Made by a program: the position numbers and the translations under genes
Shown: in pieces, positions 8,710 through 18,066 of the stretch
How positions within the stretch are numbered: position 1 is the first letter of the stretch
Layout of the letters: each line of letters starts with the position of its first letter
Assembly (NCBI GenBank): GCA_964479695.1
Contig: CAYZSO010000032.1
Span: forward strand, 1-35,761
Direction: 5' to 3'
Length of the DNA stretch: 35,761 nt
DNA from: JAAYZH01 sp964479695
Lineage (GTDB): Bacteria; Bacillota; Clostridia; Saccharofermentanales; Fastidiosipilaceae
Notes under the pieces: generated by a model
What the model saw: the letters and a program-made list of their open reading frames with translations, nothing else
What the model was told of the DNA's origin: nothing
Database searches by the model: none

Positions 8710-9459
8710 GTGCCTAAGTTAATTTTTCTGAATCACAGTGGCTTTCTTCTGGAGCTAGAGAAGTCAGTTCTAGTATTTGACTACTACACAGACCCGGCAG
8801 GAGTGCTTGAGCGTTATGCGGACAGCAGTAAGGCATTTTATTTCTTTGTGTCGCATGCGCACTTTGACCATTGGAACATGTCCATTCTCGATTTCAAAGG
8901 CCAAGGTCCCAAGACCTATTTCCTGGAACAAGGGTGCAAAACTATGGTGCCCAGCGTCTATGAAGATCGGGAGGATTTGAAGATTGTTTTTGTCTCGCCA
9001 GGATTCAGTGAGCGGGTCAGCAGTGAAGAGGCAGAGGCAACGGATTTCAGGGCACTCCGCTGCTTCGGCTCAACGGACGAGGGTGTATCTTTCCTTCTGG
9101 AAACGGAAAATGGGTTGGTTTTCCATGCCGGCGACTTGAACGCTTGGGATTGGGAAGAAGAGGGGATCGATCTCTACATGGATAGCGCTTATCGTGCGCA
9201 GTTGGCGAAGTTGAAGGCGGTTTTGGCCGAGAGAAAACTCTGGCTCGCCATGATCCCGGTCGACTTGCGGCTGGGCGCGAAAGCATTTTTAGGGGCCAAA
9301 GTCTTCCTCGAATATGCCGACACCAAGTACCTTGTTCCGGACCACCTCAATGGCGGCGTCCATTTGCCGGGGCAACTTGCCTCCAAATTAGCGGGGTACG
9401 AGCACGCACCGGAGGTTCTCACGATGACCACTCCCGGCCAAACCGAAACCGTAGAATAA
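8710..9459 (+). CDS. MBL-fold metallo-hydrolase
   Basis: This is a 249-residue metallo-beta-lactamase-fold protein. The zinc-binding motif SHAHFDHW (HxHxDH, residues 49-54) and FHAGDLNAWDW (about 137-147, supplying the later metal-bridging Asp) are clear, along with the early LNHSGFLLE typical of the UlaG/COG2220-like group. The substrate is unknown; relatives hydrolyse phosphoesters or lactones. Translation starts at GTG 8710, with AAGGAG about 8-9 nt upstream. The gene is single and ends at a hairpin shared with the convergent PPK2 gene. Confidence 0.85.
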   Translation: MPKLIFLNHSGFLLELEKSVLVFDYYTDPAGVLERYADSSKAFYFFVSHAHFDHWNMSILDFKGQGPKTYFLEQGCKTMVPSVYEDREDLKIVFVSPGFSERVSSEEAEATDFRALRCFGSTDEGVSFLLETENGLVFHAGDLNAWDWEEEGIDLYMDSAYRAQLAKLKAVLAERKLWLAMIPVDLRLGAKAFLGAKVFLEYADTKYLVPDHLNGGVHLPGQLASKLAGYEHAPEVLTMTTPGQTETVE

Positions 9460-9527
9460 GAACCCCCGGCCAAGCCGAGACTGTACTTTCAACCACCCTC
9501 GGCCAAGCCGAGTACGTACTTTAAGCG

Positions 9528-9556
9528 AAGAGACCCAAGTTCGGGTCTCTTTCTTT
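9528..9556 (+). terminator. Terminator between convergent MBL and PPK2 genes
   Basis: AAGAGACCC pairs with GGGTCTCTT (9 bp, 6-nt loop) followed by TCTTT. The opposite strand has an A/T-poorer trailer, so it probably works best for the plus-strand gene. Confidence 0.8.
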
Positions 9557-9564
9557 GGCCAAAG
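9553..9564. repeat. CTTTGGCCAAAG palindrome copy
   Basis: An exact 12-bp copy lies between the two convergent genes, overlapping the T-tract of the terminator and ending 2 bp from the PPK2 stop codon. Confidence 0.9.
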
Positions 9565-9566
9565 CA

Positions 9567-10703
9567 CTAGACTTCGCCCGCCTGCGCTTCCAAAACTTCA
9601 CGCCAATGCTCGAGTTGAGCCTCCTCATCAGCGGTTAACGCCGGCACTTGCGGATCCATTTTCTCGAGGACGTCAGCCACGACTTGCGAAACCAAAGCAC
9701 GCGAGAACCACTTCTTATCCGAGGGAATCACATACCATGGTGCATGTTCCGTGGATGTCTTCTGGATCATTTCCTCGTAAAGCTGCTGATACTCATCCCA
9801 ATGCTCACGCTCAGCGATGTCGCCGGAGGAGAATTTCCAGTTCTTTTCCTTCTCATTGACTCTGGCCAAAAGCCGCTGCCGCTGCTCCTCCTTCGAGATA
9901 TGCAAGAAAAACTTGATGAAGACATAGCCTTGCTGCGTCAGATATTCTTCCCAATTGTTGATCTGCTCATACCGCTGCTCCCAAACATCTTTGCCAATGA
10001 CACGGGACGGCAGCTGAGAACTGGCCAGCAAGTTATGGAGCTGCGTCACGACCACTTCCTCATAATGCGAGCGATTGAAAATGCCAATGTCTCCGCGCCT
10101 GGGCAGGGCTTTATTAATGCGCCAAAGATAATCATGGTCCATTTCTTCGGACGTCGGCACTTTAAAAGCCGTCACATGCGTCCCCTGCGGATTGAGTCCA
10201 CTCATAACATGCTTGATTGCCCCATCCTTACCGGCCGCATCCATCGCCTGAAACACAATGACGACTGATTGCTCATTCTCGGCATAAAGTTTCTCCTGCA
10301 GAGCAAACATGCGCTCTTTGTTGTTCTCCAGGATGGCATTGCCGATTTTCTTGCCTTTCAGCCCGCCGGAATCATCGGCCGGAATATCACTCAAGCGGAA
10401 ACCCTTGGGCTTCGCTATCCTAAACGGCTTGGTATCCAGCTTCGGCAGTTCTTCGCTGCCGTTGTCATTGTTGTTGTTGTTATTGTCATTGTTGTTGCTA
10501 TCACCGTTGCTACCGTTGCTGCCATTGCTGCCATTGCTGCCGTTGCTACCGTTATTGCCATCGTTGTCACTGCCAGCCTTAGCATCGCTTTCGTACTCTT
10601 CATCGAACGCATCATCGCGCACATAAATTTCGGTACCTTCTTGAACCCGAAAATCATGCTCATTGTTAGATGCTTTGTTCTTCTTATCTTTTTTCTTGCT
10701 CAT
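9567..10703 (-). CDS. PPK2-family polyphosphate kinase with low-complexity N-terminus
   Basis: This 378-residue protein has a PPK2 kinase domain at about 95-365. PPK2 enzymes move phosphate between polyphosphate and nucleotides. Walker A is MDAAGKDG (residues 154-161), Walker B is GDIGIFNRSHY (204-214) and the lid has RQRLLAR. The first ~90 residues are an unusual acidic and Asn-rich extension with five NGS repeats and an Asn/Asp run. The start at 10703 is supported by AAGGAGG 7-8 nt upstream. The nucleotide preference (AMP, ADP or GDP) cannot be read from sequence alone. It is monocistronic and convergent with the MBL gene. Confidence 0.92.
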   Translation of the reverse strand: MSKKKDKKNKASNNEHDFRVQEGTEIYVRDDAFDEEYESDAKAGSDNDGNNGSNGSNGSNGSNGSNGDSNNNDNNNNNNDNGSEELPKLDTKPFRIAKPKGFRLSDIPADDSGGLKGKKIGNAILENNKERMFALQEKLYAENEQSVVIVFQAMDAAGKDGAIKHVMSGLNPQGTHVTAFKVPTSEEMDHDYLWRINKALPRRGDIGIFNRSHYEEVVVTQLHNLLASSQLPSRVIGKDVWEQRYEQINNWEEYLTQQGYVFIKFFLHISKEEQRQRLLARVNEKEKNWKFSSGDIAEREHWDEYQQLYEEMIQKTSTEHAPWYVIPSDKKWFSRALVSQVVADVLEKMDPQVPALTADEEAQLEHWREVLEAQAGEV

Positions 10704-10977
10704 AAATTCCTCCTTGAAGAATGATTAATCGAAGAATAATTCAATTGATTCACTACCACTCGAGTCAGCACTAATCTAGTCAGCACTAATCTGGCCAAAG
10801 CCGCCCCCCTCCACCATCGGTGTAACACTGCATATAGTAAGAAATATTATAGGACGTTTTATCTTCAATTGTCGTACGTTGTTGTCAAGCTCGAAAGCAT
10901 CTCGCGAGCATCTCGCGAGCATCTCGCGAGCTGTCCTCATCTACTTTCGTCGTCTTCAGAAGCTCCTTTCGCTGTTG

Positions 10978-11150
10978 TTCAAGTTCCGTGTTTGGTGGAA
11001 CGCAAAGTCCGACGTATGGCTTCTAGTGTAGGTTCGTTGATGTTCAAGTTCAGTGTTTGGAGGAACGCAAAGTCCGACGTATGGCTTCTAGTGTAGGTTC
11101 GTTGGTGTTCAAGTTCAGTGTTTGGAGGAACGCAAACTGCGACGTATAGT
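10978..11150 (+). repeat. 65-bp tandem repeats at the start of element A
   Basis: Units begin at 10978, 11043 and 11108 with TTCAAGTTC. The first two include AACGCAAAGTCCGACG and GGCTTCTAGTGTAGG almost unchanged; the third diverges after ACGCAAA. Diverged versions occur in copy B. Confidence 0.9.
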
Positions 11151-11596
11151 ATCTAAACACAACTTTTTTGAGATTCATATACCTTCTGTACCAGAAAACA
11201 CCAAGAGAAAATTCTCGAACTTGGTCAGAGCACGGGTCTTTGCCTCTACTTCTATATTCACAAAGAAAATTCAACTCCAAACTGGTCGGGATCCGGAAGT
11301 TTGCGACGAAGAACATTTATATGTGGGAGCAATTATCCTAGCTTGAACATCGGCTGAATGATTCCTGACCTGCACATAGGGAAAATTGAATGAATACTGA
11401 TACCGACGGTGGCTTTGTCCAGTATAAGCACAGCACCAGCAAGGAAAGATCTTGTAAGCCGCTGAGTTTGCCAATTCGGTGTCGCAAGTCTCCCGATTCG
11501 TGACAACTTTGAAATAAGATAACATCTACTTAATTCCTTTGCGGACTAAAACAAGGAACAATACGCCGCTAAAACCGCTCCGCCAACAAAAACTCG

Positions 11597-11626
11597 CTAC
11601 ATATGTTTAAAATTAAACTTATGTAG
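11597..11626. repeat. 30-bp AT-rich palindrome, copy 1
   Basis: Arms CTACATATGTTTAA and TTAAACTTATGTAG have one mismatched pair and a 2-nt centre. It lies at one end of element A. Other copies are at 18067-18096 (perfect 14-bp arms) and 33165-33193, each next to CTCRCTAC-type flank. Confidence 0.9.
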
Positions 11627-12015
11627 TCATATGGAGTCAAATGTAGTCGTGTAGTCAAATATTTTGAATAATTATTCGAATATTCAAGAAACGAGCCGCC
11701 GAATATGCATACAGGCGCACGAACCGCAACAAGATACGAAAACTCAAAAAACACCACCTTATCCAACCAACTCATAAATACAAACTCAATCACTCGCGCC
11801 AAGAGGGGAAAACTTTTGGCTATAGTAGAGATTTTCCAAGAATAAATTTGTGAGCATTTGCCTGTTTAATTGATAAATCCTAGGAGAACCAAGCAAATGT
11901 GAATGTCAAGAGCTCTTTTGTAATAATTGCGAGCTCAAGAGAAATATCGCCAAGGAAAAGTCGCATCATGTTTTTTCGTGTGCGTCAATGACGGACTAAG
12001 CTAGATTGTAGGGGG

Positions 12016-12137
12016 TGTGGATAACTATAGAATGTTAACATTTCCTTACATTCTCGTAACACTTACCTAGCCTGAAATCAAGCTATCCACAGAGTTTTCC
12101 ACATTATCCACCGTCTTTGGGCAAATAATTATCCACA
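12016..12137. promoter_or_regulatory. Cluster of five DnaA boxes (candidate oriC or DnaA-regulated site)
   Basis: There are two perfect TTATCCACA boxes, at 12016-12024 (minus) and 12129-12137 (plus). Three plus-strand boxes with one mismatch are at 12083-12091 (CTATCCACA), 12095-12103 (TTTTCCACA) and 12104-12112 (TTATCCACC), the last two directly abutting. AT-rich DNA lies on both sides (12030-12060 and 11580-11900). All protein genes to the right run rightward for over 20 kb. dnaA is not in the window, so whether this is the chromosomal origin is unproven. Confidence 0.6.
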
Positions 12138-12284
12138 GTGGACCAATTCACCTTGGAAAAACAGTTCCAAAAAATTGTTTTCCCACCGCGGACATTACAG
12201 CTGTCGTAAAAATGTCACAAACGAAAATATGTTCTTTCAAAACGAAATCAAACGAAATCAATGGCAGATAATGCAGGCAGATGG

Positions 12285-12290
12285 TATAAT
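12285..12290 (+). promoter_or_regulatory. Probable extended -10 of the pth-mfd promoter
   Basis: TGG-TATAAT lies 86 bp upstream of the first pth ATG. The -35 position (12262-12267) is poor, as is common for extended -10 promoters. Confidence 0.5.
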
Positions 12291-12375
12291 TTCCATGTTT
12301 TTAAGCGCTGTCTTTGACAAGACCACCCGGTCTCGGTAATTGGCGGTGCTGTTTGTGTGTTGAGCGGAGGGAAAA

Positions 12376-13314
12376 ATGCTGTTCGGACGTGAGAAATCAC
12401 AAAAACGTGAGCAATCACAAAATCGCGAGAAGTCGCTGGTGCGCGAGCACCAACAAACGCGCGATAAATCATATAATCTCGGTAAACAACAAGCCAACGA
12501 GCAATCGCAGACCCAGCAAACCTCGCAAGGGGAGATGCTGATGGTCGTCGGTTTGGGGAACCCCGGAGCCGAGTATCAGGAAACCAGGCACAACTGCGGC
12601 TTCATGGTCGTTGACCTGCTGGCGGAAAAATACGACGGGCGTTGGGCCAAGACGAAGTTCAAGGCACTCACCGCACGCATAATCATCAACGGGCGGCGAA
12701 TTCTCCTTGTGAAACCGCAAACATTTATGAATAACAGTGGCGAGGCCGTCGCTTTGCTGCAAAACTTTTATCGTACAAAAACAGAGGATATCATCATTAT
12801 TTACGACGACGTCGACATCCAACTAGGTCAGGTTCGCATTCGTGAGCACGGCGGGCCCGGCTCTCATAACGGCATGAAGTCCGTGACCTGCTCGATCGGT
12901 CAGAATTTCCCGCGCATTCGGGTCGGGATCGGTCCGCAGCCAGAGCACTATGACATCATCGATTTTGTGTTGGGACGCTTTTCGCCGGCAGAGAAAGAAG
13001 TTCTGGGATCTTCTTTGGCCAAAGCCGCCCAATCCATCGAACTCACCACCGAGGGTGGCATTCAGTTCGCCATGAATCACCTCAACCAACGTTCCGGTCA
13101 AAACACGACCGATCAACGCACAGGTCAGAACACGACAGACCTGCGTTCTAAACAGCCTGGGGCTCATGGCGTCACAAGCGGCGGCGCAGATGATATAGCT
13201 GGCGAAGATGCAAATGGCGCCGCGAGCGAAGACGTAGCAGGCGAAGATGCAGCAGGCGAAGATGCAGCAGGCGAAGGCACAGCGAGCAATGATGCTACGG
13301 GGGACACGCAATGA
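12376..13314 (+). CDS. pth: Peptidyl-tRNA hydrolase with repeat-rich N- and C-terminal extensions
   Basis: The enzyme frees tRNA from stalled peptidyl-tRNA. The core (about residues 54-240) has every expected motif: VGLGNPG, ETRHNCG with the catalytic His, MNNSG, IYDDVDIQLG and GGPGSHNGMKS. Normal Pth is about 190 residues, whereas this frame gives 312. The N-terminal 53 residues are Gln/Lys/Arg repeats (EKSQKREQSQNREKS), and the ~70-residue tail ends in acidic AGEDA repeats. Translation may instead begin at ATG 12541, where AAGGGGAG lies 5-6 nt upstream and the product would start MVVGLGNPG; GGAGGG before 12376 is also good. It overlaps mfd by 4 bp (ATGA), indicating translational coupling. 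One CTTTGGCCAAAG copy is at 13013. Confidence 0.93.
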   Translation: MLFGREKSQKREQSQNREKSLVREHQQTRDKSYNLGKQQANEQSQTQQTSQGEMLMVVGLGNPGAEYQETRHNCGFMVVDLLAEKYDGRWAKTKFKALTARIIINGRRILLVKPQTFMNNSGEAVALLQNFYRTKTEDIIIIYDDVDIQLGQVRIREHGGPGSHNGMKSVTCSIGQNFPRIRVGIGPQPEHYDIIDFVLGRFSPAEKEVLGSSLAKAAQSIELTTEGGIQFAMNHLNQRSGQNTTDQRTGQNTTDLRSKQPGAHGVTSGGADDIAGEDANGAASEDVAGEDAAGEDAAGEGTASNDATGDTQ

Positions 13315-16300
13315 AGAAAACAGATTGGATCCCGGAGGCAGCGAAACGCGACAGCCAATTCGCCAATCTGGCGAATTATTGGAAGCAGAGCGCCTCGCCC
13401 ACTGGGATAGGCAAGAGGCATGCGAACGTTATTGGGCCGGTGGATACGCATGCGGCGTTGATGGTGGCGGCTTTGGCCATGACAGAACCGGAAGGTGGAC
13501 TGCCATTCGTCATTTTGCCTGATGAGCTGCAAATGCGGAGGCTCTTGCCGGTTTTTGAGGCTTTTTGGCCGGGTGAAGTGGAGCTCTACCCCCAACGTGA
13601 ATTTCAGCTGGCGTCCGTGGATGCTTCGAGCCAGGAGCAGACGCATCGCCGTATCACTGTTTTGACGAAGTTGCTGAGAGGCGAGGGGCCGTTGGCAGGC
13701 GAGGGGCCGTTAGCAAGCGAGAAGCATCTAGAAGGCCAGGAAAAGCAAAAAGGCCGGAAACCGCTTGTGTTGGTGAGTCCGGCAGCGCTATTGCAACCTC
13801 TGCTGCCGCCGGAAGAATTTCAGCAGTTGATTCTGGAATTGAAGCTCGGACAGGTGCTGGAGCCCCAGGTCTTGGCGTCGAAGCTTGCCGGAATGGGCTA
13901 CGAAAGCACCAGTTTGGCCGAGTCTGCCGGTGAATTTTCCCTCAGGGGCGACATTGTGGACGTGATTCCGATCGACAAGCCCATGCCGACAGGCGTGCCG
14001 GAAGCCGAGCGGGCCGCGTTGTATGGCATTCGTGTTTCGTTTTTCGACGATGAGATCGATCAGATTCGTTTCTTCGATCCCATGACCCAGCGGCAGGTTG
14101 AGGCCTGCACAGAGATCCACATTCCGCCTGCGCAGGAAATCTTGATCCGGGATGAAAGGCGATTGGCTTTGGCCGAAGAAATTGAGGCGTGGGGAGAGAA
14201 TCGGGCGAAGGAGGTTTTGGCCAAAGGCGCCTCCAGAGAACATGCTCTCAAGGTTAAACAATTTTGCACTCACGATGCGGAAAGGGTTGCTTCCGGGCTG
14301 GACCGCGGCATTGTTGACCGTTGGTACCCCTTGATTTGCCCGGAAAAGGCCTCGCTTCTGGACTATTTCCGCCTGGCCGGGGCGAGGCCGGTCCTCTTCG
14401 ACACGCTGCGAATCAGCCAAAGGATGGATGGGTTCCAAGCGGATTTTTATCAGCAAGCGTCGCATCTTTTGGAGAGAGGCCAGACGACTTCTCTGGCGAC
14501 TGAAATTTTCTGGACGGGTGCCCAGATCCTGAAGCAGCTGGATCAGGATTTTCCGACTTTGACTTTTGCGTTGATTCATCAGCCGGGGAATGGCTTCCCC
14601 GGGGCGCTTCGGTTTGATTTTCAGAGCCGCGAGAGCGAAGCGTGGCGCGGGCGTGAAGAGCAGTTTCAGGCGATGTTGCGGGAGCGCCGCGACAAAGGGC
14701 TTCTTACTTATGCCTATGTGGCGGACAAAGGCCGGCGCGAAAGGCTTCATACGGAGCTTTTGCAACATGCTCCTGGTGCGTTGTCTGCGATTATTGCTGA
14801 CGATTTGGCACAGGGTTTCGAATGGCCGCAAGCCGGTTTACTGGTGTTGGGTTCGCAAGATCTTTTCGGGACGGAACGCCGCCGCAAACGCAAACGCAGT
14901 GCCCACGCCGGCGCGGCGATTGATTTCTTCACGGACTTGTCGCCGGGCGAAATGGTGGTTCACGAAGCGCACGGTATCGGGATTTACGAAGGGCTGGAAA
15001 ACATTGAAACAGAAGGCTCTCGCCGTGATTACATCAAGATCCGTTACTCCGGCGAGGACACGCTTTACCTGCCAATTGACCAGCTGGACCAGATTCGCAA
15101 ATATGTCGGCACCGACGGGCGCACTCCGAAATTGTCACGCCTCGGCAGCTCTGAGTGGACGAGGCTGAAGGACAAGGCCAGAGATTCCATCCGCCAACTC
15201 GCCACCAACCTGGTGAAACTTTATGCCAAACGGTCGAAGCTGAAAGGGCATGCTTTCCCGGAAGATACAGTCTGGGATCAGGAATTTGCCGAATCTTTCC
15301 CTTACGAAGAGACGGAAGATCAGCTGCGTTGCATTGATGAAATTAAGAAAGACATGGAGTCTCCCCGAGTCATGGATCGACTCCTCTGCGGCGACGTCGG
15401 TTATGGCAAGACGGAGGTGGCTTTTCGTGCGATGTTCAAAGCCGTAAACGGCGGCATGCAAGCGGCCTTACTTGCCCCGACCACGGTTCTCACTCAGCAA
15501 CATTACGATAATTTTATTGAGCGCATTGGCAAGTTCCCTGTGCGCGTGGGCCTTCTGAGCCGTTTTGCCTCAGAAGCCATGCAGAAGAAAACCTTGCGCG
15601 GCCTAGCTACCGGCGAAATCGATGTCGTGATCGGCACGCATCGCCTTTTGTCGAAAGATGTGAAATTTAAGCGTTTGGGCCTCCTGGTTGTCGACGAGGA
15701 ACAACGTTTCGGCGTCGACCACAAAGAAATGCTAAAAGAACTCTACCCCACTGTAGACGTGCTTACCCTAAGTGCGACGCCGATTCCCCGCACGCTTCAC
15801 ATGTCTATGTCGGGTATTCGCGACATTTCGATGATTGAAGAACCTCCGCAAGACCGTCGCGAAGTGCAAACCTTCGTGATGGAGTTTGATGAGGCGGTTT
15901 TGACCGATGCGATTACGCGGGAAGTTTCGCGCGACGGCCAGGTCTTCTATCTGTTCAACAATGTGAAGAAGATCTACCAACAGGCAAACGCCATCGAAGA
16001 CGCCATCCCGGGTTGCCGGGTGGCTGTTGCGCATGGCCAGATGAATGAGCGCGAACTGGAGGATGTGATTGCCGCTTTTGTTCGCGGTGAAGCCGACGTG
16101 CTGGTCTGCACTACGATCATTGAGTCCGGAATCGACATGCCGAATGTCAATACCTTGATTGTGACCAATGCGGACCGCTTGGGGCTATCCCAGATCTATC
16201 AGCTGAAAGGTCGAGTCGGTCGCTCCGGCAGGCAAGCGTACGCCTACATCACGTATGAGAAGAACAAAGTTCTGAAAGAAAATGCCCAAAAACGCTTGGC

Positions 16301-17123
16301 TGCCATTCGCGAGTACACAGAACTTGGTTCCGGTTTCAAAATCGCTCTTCGTGACTTGGAAGTTCGCGGTGCCGGCAATCTGCTGGGCGCCGAGCAGCAC
16401 GGCCACATGGAGGCGATCGGCTACGAGCTCTACGTCCGCATGCTGGATGAGGAAGTCAAGAATATCCTCCAGGAGCAGCAGGAAGAGGAGTTGGACTTCA
16501 CGAAGTTGCAGCAGGCGCCTTTGGCCACCGCAATTCAAGGTACTTCGGCCAAAGACCAAGCCGCCACTATCGGCACTCAATATCTGCCTCCGGATGCCGT
16601 TGAGACGCAGATCGATCTGCCACTGGACGCCTATCTACCTGCCTCGCTGATCCCCGACGAAGGCCAACGCATGGATATGTACCGGCGTCTGGGCGACATC
16701 TCGAACTTGGCGGACTACTATGACATTCTGGACGAACTGACCGACCGCTACGGTGACGTGCCTCCGGAAACGTACACGCTGGCGGACATTTCCTATGTGC
16801 GCTCACGCGCAGGACTCCTGGGAATCAGCGTTATTCGTATCGACAAAAAGAACATCATCTTGCAATTCAAAACCGGCGCCCGCCCCAACATGCAAGAGCT
16901 TGCGGTGTTGCTTTCGCTGCCGGAATACCGCGGCAAAATCAATTTCAACGCCGGCGTCAAAGCGCACCTCCAATGGGTAAATCAAGCTGAGCCCATCGCA
17001 CTCGTCCCCGAGAAGCTTCGCCGCCTCTTTAGCGCCGTCGAAAAAGAACAATCGGACAGCCAGAAATCGACCAGCGAGAAATCGACCAGCGAGAAATCGA
17101 CTTCCGCGCCGGCGGCTGTGTAA
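13311..17123 (+). CDS. mfd: Transcription-repair coupling factor Mfd
   Basis: This 1270-residue ATP-dependent translocase removes stalled RNA polymerase and recruits UvrA to damaged DNA. Domains in order are a UvrB-homology N-terminus (about 1-350), the RNA-polymerase-interaction domain (about 540-600, GEMVVHEAHGIGIYEGLE), a superfamily 2 motor with Walker A CGDVGYGKTE (about 692-701) and DEEQRFGVDH (about 796-805), TRG motifs to about 1000, and the C-terminal domain (about 1095-1225). It is about 100 residues longer than typical, owing partly to a Gly-Glu-Pro-Leu-Ala repeat near 123-145 and a tail of STSEK repeats. The start overlaps the pth stop. pth-mfd adjacency is conserved in Bacillota. 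Confidence 0.97.
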   Translation: MKKTDWIPEAAKRDSQFANLANYWKQSASPTGIGKRHANVIGPVDTHAALMVAALAMTEPEGGLPFVILPDELQMRRLLPVFEAFWPGEVELYPQREFQLASVDASSQEQTHRRITVLTKLLRGEGPLAGEGPLASEKHLEGQEKQKGRKPLVLVSPAALLQPLLPPEEFQQLILELKLGQVLEPQVLASKLAGMGYESTSLAESAGEFSLRGDIVDVIPIDKPMPTGVPEAERAALYGIRVSFFDDEIDQIRFFDPMTQRQVEACTEIHIPPAQEILIRDERRLALAEEIEAWGENRAKEVLAKGASREHALKVKQFCTHDAERVASGLDRGIVDRWYPLICPEKASLLDYFRLAGARPVLFDTLRISQRMDGFQADFYQQASHLLERGQTTSLATEIFWTGAQILKQLDQDFPTLTFALIHQPGNGFPGALRFDFQSRESEAWRGREEQFQAMLRERRDKGLLTYAYVADKGRRERLHTELLQHAPGALSAIIADDLAQGFEWPQAGLLVLGSQDLFGTERRRKRKRSAHAGAAIDFFTDLSPGEMVVHEAHGIGIYEGLENIETEGSRRDYIKIRYSGEDTLYLPIDQLDQIRKYVGTDGRTPKLSRLGSSEWTRLKDKARDSIRQLATNLVKLYAKRSKLKGHAFPEDTVWDQEFAESFPYEETEDQLRCIDEIKKDMESPRVMDRLLCGDVGYGKTEVAFRAMFKAVNGGMQAALLAPTTVLTQQHYDNFIERIGKFPVRVGLLSRFASEAMQKKTLRGLATGEIDVVIGTHRLLSKDVKFKRLGLLVVDEEQRFGVDHKEMLKELYPTVDVLTLSATPIPRTLHMSMSGIRDISMIEEPPQDRREVQTFVMEFDEAVLTDAITREVSRDGQVFYLFNNVKKIYQQANAIEDAIPGCRVAVAHGQMNERELEDVIAAFVRGEADVLVCTTIIESGIDMPNVNTLIVTNADRLGLSQIYQLKGRVGRSGRQAYAYITYEKNKVLKENAQKRLAAIREYTELGSGFKIALRDLEVRGAGNLLGAEQHGHMEAIGYELYVRMLDEEVKNILQEQQEEELDFTKLQQAPLATAIQGTSAKDQAATIGTQYLPPDAVETQIDLPLDAYLPASLIPDEGQRMDMYRRLGDISNLADYYDILDELTDRYGDVPPETYTLADISYVRSRAGLLGISVIRIDKKNIILQFKTGARPNMQELAVLLSLPEYRGKINFNAGVKAHLQWVNQAEPIALVPEKLRRLFSAVEKEQSDSQKSTSEKSTSEKSTSAPAAV

Positions 17124-17197
17124 GTGAGTCAAGGTGAGCCGCAGTGGCCGTTGACGACAATAAAAACATAAGTGAGTAAAAGCAAGGAGAAACATAC

Positions 17198-18028
17198 ATG
17201 AAATGGAATCGCCCTGAAAACAAGAAATCTCCCGAAGAACTGAAAATTCTATTCATCGATGTCGATGGCACACTCGTGAGCTTCAAGACACATGAGCCGG
17301 CGGAGGGGGCTTTGGCCGCCCTTGAAAAAGTCCAGCAAAATGGCCTCAAAGTCTGCCTCGCAACCGGCAGAAGCTATGATGCGATTGGCGCCCTGCGCGA
17401 ACTTCCTTTCGATGCTTTTGTCTGTTCTTCCGGCCAAAACGCCCTCCTTGCTGACGGTACTGTGATTCGCAGAGTGCTGATCGATCCCGAAGATGTTGAA
17501 GCGGTGCTCAATTACATTGATGAGCGCGAGGAAAAGGGGCTTCCGGCACGTGATTTTGTGTTTATTGGTGTTGAGGACACCTATTTTTCCCACCTGAATC
17601 CGGAGACGGAGCGCTTATTTAACAATTTGCATTTCGGAAATTATCGTTTGCGTGACCGCGAATTTCTGCGCTCCGGCGAGTGGGTCCAGCTCATGTTTAT
17701 TGGCGATGAACAAGAGCAAGGTGAATTGATGCCTCGTTTACCACACTCCATTGCCACTCGCTGGCACCCGGATTTCATCGACATCATGCCCCGCGAGGGC
17801 GGCAAAGGTGACGGAATCAAAGCCGTCTGCGAATTCTTCGGATTGGATCCTTCTTCTTCGGTTGCCTTCGGCGACGGAGAAAACGACATCTCCATGTTCC
17901 GTGAAGCGGGTATTGCCGTCGCCATGGGCAACGCCAGCGACGCTACGAAAGAAGAGGCCGACCTCATCACCTTTTCTGTTGACGACGACGGCCTCCGCCT
18001 GGCCCTCCGCGAATTGGGCCTCTGGTAG
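17198..18028 (+). CDS. Cof-type HAD-IIB family phosphatase
   Basis: This 276-residue haloacid-dehalogenase-type hydrolase probably acts on a sugar phosphate or similar small phosphate ester. The nucleophile motif is FIDVDGTLV (Asp21, Asp23), then LATGRS (motif II), a Lys in GGKGDGIKAV (motif III) and FGDGENDISMF (motif IV, about 222-232), which is the IIB pattern with the cap between motifs II and III. AAGGAG lies 8-9 nt upstream of the ATG. It follows mfd by 74 bp and may be cotranscribed. The specific substrate is unknown. Confidence 0.9.
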   Translation: MKWNRPENKKSPEELKILFIDVDGTLVSFKTHEPAEGALAALEKVQQNGLKVCLATGRSYDAIGALRELPFDAFVCSSGQNALLADGTVIRRVLIDPEDVEAVLNYIDEREEKGLPARDFVFIGVEDTYFSHLNPETERLFNNLHFGNYRLRDREFLRSGEWVQLMFIGDEQEQGELMPRLPHSIATRWHPDFIDIMPREGGKGDGIKAVCEFFGLDPSSSVAFGDGENDISMFREAGIAVAMGNASDATKEEADLITFSVDDDGLRLALRELGLW

Positions 18029-18066
18029 CGGGGGTCGGCTGCAGTTTGCAGTTTCACTACATTTGA

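Larger units (their letters stand above)
10974..11626 (+). repeat. Dispersed non-coding element, copy A
   Basis: About 650 bp is repeated in opposite orientation at 18067-18862. Matching landmarks run in the same order: the tandem unit with AACGCAAA..TGCGACGTATAG, TCTAAACACAACTTTT, GAGATTCATATA, ACCAGAAAACACCA, CTCTACTTCTA, GGGATCCGGAA, GTCCAGTATAAGC, TCTCCCGATTCGTGACAAC, GATAACATCTACTTAA, AATACGCCG, and the terminal 30-bp palindrome. By eye the conserved parts are about 80-85% identical. There is no transposase or intact ORF, and no clear terminal inverted repeats. Confidence 0.85.
10704..12375. other. 1.6-kb gene-free region upstream of pth
   Basis: There is no supportable gene. In order it contains 12-bp tandem units (AGCATCTCGCG, about 10897-10930), the dispersed element copy A with its 65-bp tandem units, an AT-rich palindrome (11597-11626), an AT-rich stretch to about 11900, a GAGCTC-loop-GAGCTC inverted repeat near 11910-11935, a DnaA-box cluster (12016-12137) and a -10 element before pth. 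Frames drawn through it have no ribosome binding sites or family resemblance. Confidence 0.8.

Noticed and set aside
10269..10724. Long frame opposite the PPK2 N-terminus with Val/Ile/Ala runs
   Set aside because: It is the antisense of the NGS and Asn repeats; the PPK2 motifs on the other strand are decisive.
11050..11525. Short frames in the dispersed element
   Set aside because: They are not kept between copies A and B, have no start signals and match no family.
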